A DNA stretch of 64,000 nucleotides from Aquipseudomonas alcaligenes MRY13-0052. GTDB taxonomy: Bacteria; Pseudomonadota; Gammaproteobacteria; Pseudomonadales; Pseudomonadaceae. The notes beneath the pieces were generated by a model, which was not told the origin of the DNA, ran no database searches, and saw only the letters and a list, made by a program, of their open reading frames with translations. Positions 18,818 to 24,913 of this stretch are shown in pieces. Positions within the stretch are counted from its first letter, which is position 1, and each line of letters opens with the position of its first letter. Made by a program: the position numbers and the translations under genes. The DNA lies in the NCBI GenBank assembly GCA_000474255.1, contig BATO01000027.1, forward strand, positions 1 through 64,000. Reading direction: 5' to 3'.

Positions 18818-18849
18818 GGTCGATCCTTTGGCCATTCGATGGCCCTGGT

Positions 18850-18956
18850 GCAGCGACGAGGTGACGCGGACATGAGACTGCTCTACCCACTGAGCTACCC
18901 GTTGCCGGGGCGGGGTTCGAACCCGCGACCAATGTAATGTCCGCTGCATTCGCTGC
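18850..18956 (-). ncRNA. Y-RNA-like unit D with permuted tRNA module
   Basis: About 107 nt. The lower stem GCAG/CUGC (or GCAGCGA/UCGCUGC) is followed by the CGAAUGCAG box and a perfect 8-bp upper stem GCGGACAU/AUGUCCGC. The tRNA-like insert has T-arm GCGGG-UUCGAAC-CCCGC, a short acceptor helix CCCG/CGGG closed by a GCAA (GNRA) tetraloop, UA, and D-arm GCUC-AGUGGGUA-GAGC. It contains the GGUCGCGGGUUCGA text that a tRNA finder would report as a T-arm. It is bounded on both sides by small spacer hairpins. Confidence 0.82.
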
Positions 18957-18984
18957 CGGCCCATGCGGGCCGTGGTGAAACAGG

Positions 18985-19115
18985 TGCGACGACAAAAGGT
19001 GGTGAAACGTTTTCGTGTTCTACCGTTGAACTACGGCCCCGCAGTATTGGAGCCGACGGGATTCGAACCCGCATCTCGACCGTGGAAGGGTGTAGTTCCA
19101 CCGGCATTCGTCGCA
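18985..19115 (-). ncRNA. Y-RNA-like unit C with permuted tRNA module
   Basis: About 131 nt, the longest unit. The lower stem is UGCGA/UCGCA with a UCG bulge on the 3' side, then CGAA with UUUUG, internal loop, an 8-bp upper stem GGUGGAAC/GUUUCACC, and UACA. The tRNA-like part is the clearest of all: T-arm GCGGG-UUCGAAU-CCCGU, a full 7-bp acceptor helix CGGCUCC/GGGGCCG (one G-U) closed by the 8-base loop AAUACUGC, UA, then D-arm GUUC-AACGGUA-GAAC. Opening that loop and joining the other ends would give a tRNA without an anticodon arm. Confidence 0.85.
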
Positions 19116-19126
19116 AAACTCAAGGT

Positions 19127-19214
19127 GGCACGACAATGGAAGGCGACTGTTCCGCGTTGCCGCGGGCCGGAATCGAACCGGCTCAACCGATGTACAGCCA
19201 CCTGCATTCGTGCC
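19127..19214 (-). ncRNA. Y-RNA-like unit B, tRNA module without D-arm
   Basis: About 88 nt. The lower stem is GGCA/UGCC with a UCG bulge and CGAA/UUG, or a continuous GGCACGA/UCGUGCC. The upper stem is 9 bp, GGUGGCUGU/ACAGUCGCC. The insert has T-arm GCCGG-UUCGAUU-CCGGC and acceptor-like helix CCGCG/CGCGG with a GCAA tetraloop, but the sequence then runs straight into the upper stem, so no D-arm is present. It is therefore a shortened form of the other units. Confidence 0.75.
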
Positions 19215-19221
19215 GCGCGCT

Positions 19222-19277
19222 ACGGTGACAAAGGTGTGCAGGGACATCGGTGATGTAGTCCCGGCTGCATTCGCCGT
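19222..19277 (-). ncRNA. Minimal Y-RNA-like unit A without tRNA module
   Basis: About 56 nt, the first unit after rsr. It keeps the conserved pieces (ACGG/CCGU lower stem with a UCA bulge, CGAAUGCAG, UUUG, and UACA), but where the others carry a tRNA-like insert it has only a short hairpin (GGGA, CAUC, loop ACC, GAUG, UCCC). It may be a decayed unit or a stem-only Rsr ligand. The call rests on the shared boxes with units B-E. Confidence 0.6.
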
Positions 19278-19297
19278 CTCGCGCTTCAACTCGTTGC

Positions 19298-19321
19298 GGG
19301 CCCCGCCCCATTGCGGGGCCC
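19298..19321 (-). other. Very stable 9-bp GC hairpin right after rsr
   Basis: GGGCCCCGC and GCGGGGCCC pair perfectly around a 6-base loop, starting 12 bases after the rsr stop codon on the minus strand. It lacks a T-run, so transcription should continue into the Y-RNA array. It may protect the 3' end of the rsr message after processing, or reduce downstream transcription. It precedes unit A by about 20 bases. Confidence 0.75.
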
Positions 19322-19333
19322 TTCATCTTTTCG

Positions 19334-20884
19334 CTACAGCTCGGTCGCCTCGATCAGCTCGACCCAGTGCCGCGCGCCGTATTCGCCGCTGGCGAACTGG
19401 GCGACCACATCGAATACCGCATCGCCGAAACCGCCGACGTTGAGGATGTCAGCCCTCTCCTGCGCCTGGGTGGTGCCGTAGGGCTGGATGTCGATGCAGA
19501 CCATCTTCGCCTTCGGGTTCAGCCGCTTCAGCTGCTGCCACTGGAGCATGGTTTCGGTGGCGCCGCGACGCTTGGCGTCGATCCAGGATTCGTTGTCGGA
19601 AACCAGGATCAGCGTATCCACCTTGGCCTTCTCCTTCACCAGCTGCGCCAGCGGTGCCGAGCAGTTGGTACCACCGCCGCCGATCGAGGCCAGCTTCTGC
19701 GCGTTGCTCATCACGCTGTCACGCGGGTTGAGTCGCACGTTCACCACGTGGTTCTCGAACGGCATCACTCGCGCCATCGGCTGCTTGCGCAGTACCGCTG
19801 CGGCCATCAGCGCCGCCACGTCGATGCAGCGCACGGTGCTGGTGGCGCCCGGGCGGTAGCCGGTGGCCGGGCTCTGCATGGAGCCGGACACGTCCGGGCA
19901 CACCACCACGTTGCCCCGCAGCGCCGGCACATTGGCCAGCGACATTTCCAGCGCGTCCTGCAGCGCCTCGCGCACCGGCTCCGGTACTTCGCTGCCGGCC
20001 ATCTTGTAGGCAGTCAGCAACTGGTACGGGTAGACCCGTGCCTTGGCCACCGCTTCCCGGTCCGCCAGCCGCGCGGCAACCGTGTAGGCCGCGCCGCGCA
20101 ACTGGAACACACCGTGGCGTGCCAGGGTGTTGAGGTTCATCCGCAGTGCCTGCCAGCCCATTCGCTGTGCCTGTACCAGCCACTGTTCAGCGCTCAGCTG
20201 ACGGTCACCCAGCAATTGGAAGGGCACGTCCGGCAGCTCGTCGCTGGCGCCGCTGCGGTAAGCCAGCAGGGCGCGGGTCAGCGGCGGCAGCGCGTCGGCG
20301 TCCGCCGGCTTGCCGAGTACCCAGGCGAAGAAGGCTTCACGCCAGGCTTCGCTCGGTTTCGGGTGAACCATCTTCAGCACGTCCGCCAGGGACGGTTGGT
20401 TGCCGATCGCGGTTTGCAGCAGTTGTCGCTCGCTGGCGGTGTTCAGCCACTCCTGTACCAGTCGCTTGGGTTGTGAACCGAGCGATTTACGGCCGGTCAC
20501 ACCGCTGCGCAGGATCTGCACGACGTTGCGCAGCATCTTGCCGTTATCCACCACCTGGCCGAAAACTGCCGGCAGCAGGGAGGAGCGTTGCGCCGCCAGA
20601 GCGGCCACCAGCAGGGCCGGCATGTCCTTCATGTGGCCGGCACGACGGGCGTACACGGCGGTCTTGGCCACGAAGGCCGCGTCCAGTTGAGCCACCAGGG
20701 CCAGGACCTCGGCCAGTTGCTCGGGAGCGTCGGCGTAGAAGGTCTGGTTCAGGCAACCGGTCATCGCCAGTTGCGCCAGCTTGTGCTTCGGCTGCAGGGC
20801 GTAGGCGCCGGCCTGGCTGTGGTTCAGTGCATCCACCTGCGGCAGGCCTGCTGCCTGGGTGTTGAAGAGTGCGGTGTTGGCCAT
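19334..20884 (-). CDS. rsr: Rsr, bacterial Ro60 ortholog (TROVE domain and VWA domain)
   Basis: A 516-residue RNA-binding protein. The N-terminal two thirds are the HEAT-like TROVE ring (LAQLAMTGCLNQTFYADAPEQL, then KTAVYARRAGHMKDMPALLVA). The C-terminal third is a von Willebrand A fold with the metal-site motif VCPDVSGSMQSP and later DTLILVSDNESW. Ro60 proteins bind misfolded RNA ends in the ring and Y RNAs on the outer surface; in Deinococcus and Salmonella Rsr works with Y RNA and PNPase in RNA decay. Here it is first in the operon, directly upstream of the Y-RNA-like array and rtcB. The start at 20884 gives the usual N-terminus; its AAAGGA lies rather far (about 20 bases) upstream, so translation may be weak. 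Confidence 0.93.
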   Translation of the reverse strand: MANTALFNTQAAGLPQVDALNHSQAGAYALQPKHKLAQLAMTGCLNQTFYADAPEQLAEVLALVAQLDAAFVAKTAVYARRAGHMKDMPALLVAALAAQRSSLLPAVFGQVVDNGKMLRNVVQILRSGVTGRKSLGSQPKRLVQEWLNTASERQLLQTAIGNQPSLADVLKMVHPKPSEAWREAFFAWVLGKPADADALPPLTRALLAYRSGASDELPDVPFQLLGDRQLSAEQWLVQAQRMGWQALRMNLNTLARHGVFQLRGAAYTVAARLADREAVAKARVYPYQLLTAYKMAGSEVPEPVREALQDALEMSLANVPALRGNVVVCPDVSGSMQSPATGYRPGATSTVRCIDVAALMAAAVLRKQPMARVMPFENHVVNVRLNPRDSVMSNAQKLASIGGGGTNCSAPLAQLVKEKAKVDTLILVSDNESWIDAKRRGATETMLQWQQLKRLNPKAKMVCIDIQPYGTTQAQERADILNVGGFGDAVFDVVAQFASGEYGARHWVELIEATEL

Positions 20885-20925
20885 GGTGGCGTCTCGCTCT
20901 GTTGTCCTTTCGTTGACAGGGATAT

Positions 20926-20941
20926 AGCGAGCGGCGTGCCA
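20926..20941 (-). promoter_or_regulatory. Sigma-54 promoter of the rsr-Y RNA-rtcBA operon
   Basis: The minus strand reads TGGCACG, four bases, TCGCT: a perfect -24 block (TGGCACG) and a near-perfect -12 block with the required GG-N10-GC spacing. Transcription would start near 20914, about 30 bases before the rsr ATG. RtcR, encoded divergently, is a sigma-54 activator, which fits. Confidence 0.85.
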
Positions 20942-20962
20942 GTTTCGTTTTCGTGGATCGAA

Positions 20963-21002
20963 TTAATTTTTAACTCATTGATTTATAAGTATTTAATTTT
21001 TA
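20963..21002. promoter_or_regulatory. Candidate RtcR upstream binding repeats
   Basis: Two identical decamers TTAATTTTTA start at 20963 and 20993, exactly 30 bp apart, about 48 and 78 bp upstream of the predicted sigma-54 start. They sit in an AT-rich patch that stands out in this GC-rich region. Same-face repeats near three helical turns apart fit enhancer sites for a hexameric activator; that they bind RtcR is inference. Confidence 0.45.
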
Positions 21003-21120
21003 TGCCCGCTGAATCCAAGGATCTCCATGGCGGCAGTCGTCATGGATATTCATATTCTTTGATATACGGATTTATCTTTTTGGATAAAATCGCCGTCACT
21101 GACGCGCCCTCGACAAGGAC

Positions 21121-21735
21121 ATGCCAATGCGCTTTTCACTTTTTCTCGTCTTCAGCCTGTTTGCCGGCCTGGCCCAGGCGGTGCCGCTGCCCGAGGTGCA
21201 CGAGGGCGACATCATCTTCCACCAATCGCGCTCGGCGCAGAGCCTGGCGGTGCAGCAGGCCACCCACTCGCGCTACAGCCACATGGGGCTGGTGCTGGCG
21301 CGCAACGGCACGCTGCAGGTGTTCGAGGCGGGGGCGAAGGTGCAGTACGTGCCGCTGCAGCACTGGATCGCCCGGGGCGAGGGTGGGCACTACGTGATCA
21401 AGCGGCTGGCCCGTGCCGATGAGCTGCTGACCCCTGACGTGCTGGTGCAGATGCGCCAGTTGGCGGAGGGCATGCGCGGGCGTCGCTATGACCTGGCCTT
21501 CGAGTGGAATGACCAGCGCCTGTATTGCTCGGAGCTGGTGTGGAAGCTCTACGAGCGCAGCCTCGGCCTGCGCCTGGGCGAGCTGCAGCGCATCCGCGAT
21601 TTCGACCTGAGTTCGCCGGTGGTAAAGGCGAAGATGCGCGAGCGCTACGGCCAGGCCATCCCGCTGGACGAGACCGTGGTATCGCCGGTGGCGATCTTCG
21701 AGTCGCCCCTGCTGATCACCGTGGCGGAGCACTGA
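21121..21735 (+). CDS. Exported YiiX/YebB-like NlpC/P60-type cysteine hydrolase
   Basis: A 204-residue protein with a signal peptide (MPMRFSLFLVFSLFAGLAQA) and a permuted papain-like hydrolase domain. Family marks are GDIIFHQSRSAQS, ATHSRYSHMGLVLARNG with the catalytic histidine, and LYCSELVWKLYERSLG with the catalytic cysteine. YiiX-type enzymes are thought to cut amide or thioester bonds in lipids or peptides. The gene is divergent from rsr and ends three bases before the rtcR ATG (TGAGCATG), so the two are translationally coupled. Why an exported hydrolase should precede rtcR is unclear. The ATG at 21127 is an alternative start. Confidence 0.85.
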   Translation: MPMRFSLFLVFSLFAGLAQAVPLPEVHEGDIIFHQSRSAQSLAVQQATHSRYSHMGLVLARNGTLQVFEAGAKVQYVPLQHWIARGEGGHYVIKRLARADELLTPDVLVQMRQLAEGMRGRRYDLAFEWNDQRLYCSELVWKLYERSLGLRLGELQRIRDFDLSSPVVKAKMRERYGQAIPLDETVVSPVAIFESPLLITVAEH

Positions 21736-21737
21736 GC

Positions 21738-23342
21738 ATGGCGCGCAAGACCGTCGCCATCGGCTTTATCGGCGCCACCCTGGACCGCATGGGCAAGGGC
21801 GCCGAGCGCTGGAACAAGTGGCGCCCCAGCGTCGGCCTGTGCCAGCAGCCGGATCTGCTGCTGGACCGCCTGGAGCTGATCCACGGCAGCGATGCCCGCG
21901 ACCTAGGGCTGGCCCAGCGCATCAAGGGCGATGTGGAGCAGGTGTCGCCGCAGACCGAGGTGGTGCTGCACGAGATGCCGCTGCACAACCCCTGGGACTT
22001 CGAGGAGGTGTATGCGGCGCTGCACGACTTCGCCAGTGCCTACCGCTTCGATACCGAGCGCGAGGACTACCTGGTGCACATCACCACCGGGACCCACGTA
22101 GCGCAGATCTGCTGGTTCCTGCTCACCGAGGCGCGTTACCTGCCGGCGCGCCTGGTGCAGACCTCGCCGGCCCGCCGCCGCGACGAGGATCGCCACGCCA
22201 TCGGTACCCACTCGCTGATCGACCTCGACCTGTCGCGCTACGACCATATCGCCTCGCGCTTTCAGCGCGAGATGCTGGAGAGCCTGGCGCTGCTGAAGTC
22301 CGGCATCGCCACGCGCAACGCGGCGTTCAACCGCAGCATCGAGCAGATCGAGCGGGTGGCGCTGCGTTCCCGCGCGCCCATGCTGCTGGTGGGGCCGACC
22401 GGGGCGGGCAAGTCGTTCCTGGCGCGGCGCATCTTCGAGCTGAAGGATGCGCGCCACCAGATCAAGGGCCGCTTCGTCGAGGTGAACTGCGCGACCCTGC
22501 GCGGCGACGGCGCGATGTCGGCGCTGTTCGGCCATATCAAGGGCGCCTTCACCGGCGCGCAGAACGCCCGCGATGGCCTGCTGCGCGCGGCGGACGGCGG
22601 CATGCTGTTCCTCGACGAGATCGGCGAGCTGGGCCTCGACGAGCAGGCCATGTTGCTCAAGGCCATCGAGGAGAAGCGCTTCTTCCCCATGGGCTCGGAC
22701 CGTGAGGTGGAAAGCGATTTCCTGCTGATCGCCGGCACCCACCGCGACCTGCGCACGCGGGTGACCGAGGGGCTGTTCCGCGAAGACCTCTATGCCCGTA
22801 TCAACCTCTGGACCTTCGAACTGCCGGGCCTGGCCGGGCGCCGCGAGGACATCGAGCCGAACATCGATTTCGAACTGGAACGCCACGCCCGCGAGCAGGG
22901 GCGCATGGTGCGCTTCAACGTCGAGGCGCGGCGCCGCTACCTGGCCTTCGCCTGTTCGGGGGAAGCGCGCTGGGCGGGCAACTTCCGCGAGCTGTCGGCC
23001 TCGATCACGCGCATGGCGACCCTGGCCGACAGCGGCCGCATCGACGAGGTGTTGGTGCAGGAGGAGATCGACCGCCTGCGCTACGCCTGGGGCGCCCAGG
23101 GGCAGGCGGATGATGGCCTGGCGGCGCTGCTCGGCGAGCGGGTGGTGGAGCTGGACCGCTTCGACCGCCTGCAGCTGGCGGCGGTGGTCGCGGTGTGCCG
23201 CGAGGCGAGCAGCCTGTCCGAGGCGGGGCGGCTGCTCTATGACGTCTCGCGCCAGGCCAAGGCGCAGCCCAATGATGCCGACCGGCTGCGCAAGTACCTG
23301 GCGCGGTTCGGCCTGGAGTGGAAGGACCTGGCCGCCGGGTAG
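21738..23342 (+). CDS. rtcR: RtcR, sigma-54-dependent activator of the rtc operon
   Basis: A 534-residue regulator. Residues 1 to about 180 are the CARF-type sensor domain (VAIGFIGATLDRMGKGAERWNKWRPS, IHGSDARDLGLAQRI, LVHITTGTHVAQICWFLL). The AAA+ domain follows with Walker A GPTGAGKSFLA, the sigma-54-contacting GAFTGA loop, MLFLDEIGELGLDEQ as Walker B, and an arginine-finger region. The C-terminus carries a helix-turn-helix-like segment (ASSLSEAGRLLYDVSRQ). In E. coli removing the sensor domain makes RtcR active, so a ligand, probably an RNA-damage product, is thought to relieve inhibition. Length fits E. coli RtcR (about 532). It is divergent from the operon it should control. Confidence 0.96.
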   Translation: MARKTVAIGFIGATLDRMGKGAERWNKWRPSVGLCQQPDLLLDRLELIHGSDARDLGLAQRIKGDVEQVSPQTEVVLHEMPLHNPWDFEEVYAALHDFASAYRFDTEREDYLVHITTGTHVAQICWFLLTEARYLPARLVQTSPARRRDEDRHAIGTHSLIDLDLSRYDHIASRFQREMLESLALLKSGIATRNAAFNRSIEQIERVALRSRAPMLLVGPTGAGKSFLARRIFELKDARHQIKGRFVEVNCATLRGDGAMSALFGHIKGAFTGAQNARDGLLRAADGGMLFLDEIGELGLDEQAMLLKAIEEKRFFPMGSDREVESDFLLIAGTHRDLRTRVTEGLFREDLYARINLWTFELPGLAGRREDIEPNIDFELERHAREQGRMVRFNVEARRRYLAFACSGEARWAGNFRELSASITRMATLADSGRIDEVLVQEEIDRLRYAWGAQGQADDGLAALLGERVVELDRFDRLQLAAVVAVCREASSLSEAGRLLYDVSRQAKAQPNDADRLRKYLARFGLEWKDLAAG

Positions 23343-23429
23343 CGGCCGTGGCGTGAGCCGGGTGGCAGCCCAGGCCGCCGGGCTCGGCTATCCTGTGCGC
23401 CTTTCGAACAGGCCGAGCAAGGACCGCCC

Positions 23430-23990
23430 ATGAACCTCCCTCACTCCGTCGAGCAACTGCGCGAGCGCTGCGCGGCGGGAGAATCCTTCGATTACCTGTA
23501 CTTCTGGGGCCACAGCAGCGCCCCCGGCGCGCCGCTGGGCAAGGCCTGTTTCAGCCAGTGGTTCAAGTCGCCCTTCACCCTGGATGGCGTGCGCTACGCC
23601 ACCGCCGAGCACTGGGTGATGGCCGGCAAGGCACGCCTGTTCGGGGATGAGCAGGCGCTGGAGCGCATCCTCGCCGCCCGTACGCCGGCCGATGCCAAGG
23701 CGCTCGGTCGCGAGGTCCGTGGTTTCGATGACGCCCGCTGGCGGACCCACAGCTTCGACCTGGTGGTAGAGGGCAATCTCGGCAAGTTCGAGCAGAACCC
23801 CGACATGCAACGGGTGCTGCTGGGCACCGGCACCAAGGTGCTGGTGGAGGCCAGCCCGGTGGACCCGGTCTGGGGCATCGGCCTGGCCGAGGCGGACGCG
23901 GCGGCGCGTGAGCCTGCCACCTGGCGTGGCCTCAACCTGCTGGGCTTCGCCTTGATGCAGGTGCGTGAGCGATTGGGAGGGCAGGCCTGA
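23430..23990 (+). CDS. NADAR/YbiA family protein
   Basis: A 186-residue cytoplasmic protein of the NADAR (DUF1768) family. Marks are YFWGHSS, CFSQWFKSPFTLDGVRYATAEHWVMAGKARLFGD, the GREVRGFDDARW segment and NPDMQRVLLGTGTKVLVEASPVDPVWGIG. E. coli YbiA and plant relatives cleave the N-glycosidic bond of early riboflavin intermediates, and other NADAR proteins act on ADP-ribose adducts in conflict systems. Which applies here is open. AAGGA lies about 8 bases before the ATG. Its stop codon overlaps the start of the SMI1/KNR4 gene by one base (TGATG). Confidence 0.88.
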   Translation: MNLPHSVEQLRERCAAGESFDYLYFWGHSSAPGAPLGKACFSQWFKSPFTLDGVRYATAEHWVMAGKARLFGDEQALERILAARTPADAKALGREVRGFDDARWRTHSFDLVVEGNLGKFEQNPDMQRVLLGTGTKVLVEASPVDPVWGIGLAEADAAAREPATWRGLNLLGFALMQVRERLGGQA

Positions 23991-24913
23991 TGTTCACCGA
24001 CGACGAACTGCAACGCCTGCGCCGGCACGGATTGGTGCCTTTCGCCGGGCGCATCATTCACGAGGCCCGGCCGCCGATCACCGATGCCGAGCTGGCCGAG
24101 GTGGAGCAGCGCCTGGGGCGCCCGCTGCCGCCGACCCTGGTGCGGCTGTGGCGTGTCGCCTTCGGTGGCCGCCTCGATTACGACGTCCAGGTGGACTACC
24201 AGGGCCATCTGCATCCCTTCTCCCTGAGCGAGCTGTTCTTCCCCGGCAGTGACGGCTACCACGACCTGTGGGGCTGGGTCGAGCACGAGGAGGAGGGCGC
24301 TCGGGAGTTCGCCGAGGACGACGGCCGTGAGTGGGATGGGCGCCTGGCGTTCCTGCCCGTGGGCGGCTTCGAGTACCTGGAGCGCATCTATGTCCGCATC
24401 GAGCCGGGTGACAATTTCGGCGCTGTCTATGCCTGGAGCAAGGGGCTGCCGCCGGCCTGGCCCATGCGCCTGCACGAGGATTCCTTCGCCCGGGTGGCGG
24501 ACGATCTGGAAGGGCTGTTCGCCCAACTGGTGTATTACAGCGACCCCTTTGCCGAGGGCGCCGACGGTACCGGCCTGGAGCTGGACGAGGCGCTGGACCC
24601 GCTGGCCGCCGAGGATGCCGGGTTGGCGCAGCGGCTGCGGGCTGGGATGAGCGCCCAGGTGCAGGACTGGCGCGGTGCGCTGGAGGACGGCCGGCTACTG
24701 GCCGCGCCGGCCTTGCAGCGCCTCGCTCTGGAACACGCCGTGGAGGCCGGTGACGAAGCACTGCTGACGCGTCTGGCCGATGCGGGTGTGGACCTCGGGC
24801 AGCTGATCCGCGGTGGGGCGAATGCGCCGGTATACGCCCGCCTGCTCAAGCGCGAGGCCGTGGTGGCCTGGTTCGCTGGACGCGGCATCGCCGAGCGCTA
24901 CCTCGATCAGTAG
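23990..24913 (+). CDS. SMI1/KNR4 domain protein with C-terminal repeat-like region
   Basis: A 307-residue cytoplasmic protein. Residues 30-175 follow the SMI1/KNR4 pattern: ITDAELAEVEQRLGRPLPPTLVRLWRVAFGG, then a long acidic loop (EHEEEGAREFAEDDGREWDG) and a beta-strand-rich end. Residues about 220-300 resemble ankyrin-like helical pairs (ALEHAVEAGDEALLTRLADAGVDL). SMI1/KNR4 proteins are frequent immunity proteins in toxin systems and also general adaptors. It is translationally coupled to the NADAR gene. It overlaps the convergent DUF4105 gene by seven bases at the stop codons. Confidence 0.8.
   Translation: MFTDDELQRLRRHGLVPFAGRIIHEARPPITDAELAEVEQRLGRPLPPTLVRLWRVAFGGRLDYDVQVDYQGHLHPFSLSELFFPGSDGYHDLWGWVEHEEEGAREFAEDDGREWDGRLAFLPVGGFEYLERIYVRIEPGDNFGAVYAWSKGLPPAWPMRLHEDSFARVADDLEGLFAQLVYYSDPFAEGADGTGLELDEALDPLAAEDAGLAQRLRAGMSAQVQDWRGALEDGRLLAAPALQRLALEHAVEAGDEALLTRLADAGVDLGQLIRGGANAPVYARLLKREAVVAWFAGRGIAERYLDQ

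Larger units (their letters stand above)
18701..19277 (-). repeat. Tandem array of five diverged Y-RNA-like units
   Basis: Five copies of the box CGAATGC(A/C)G appear on the minus strand, each followed by a stem, TACA and (in four) a T-arm; each unit closes with TTG-TCG or a close variant. Copies share boxes and fold but differ in stem sequence with compensating changes, which argues for selection on structure. Spacers hold extra hairpins such as GGCCC-GCAT-GGGCC and GGCCAT-CGA-ATGGCC. The 658 bases between rsr and rtcB contain no credible protein gene. Confidence 0.85.

Noticed and set aside
18701-19214. Canonical tRNA genes suggested by several GGTTCGAA(T/C)CC and D-arm sequences
   Set aside because: The arms come in the wrong order (T-arm before D-arm), there is no anticodon arm, and the acceptor strands are joined by a loop. 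They are better explained as Y-RNA-like tRNA mimics.
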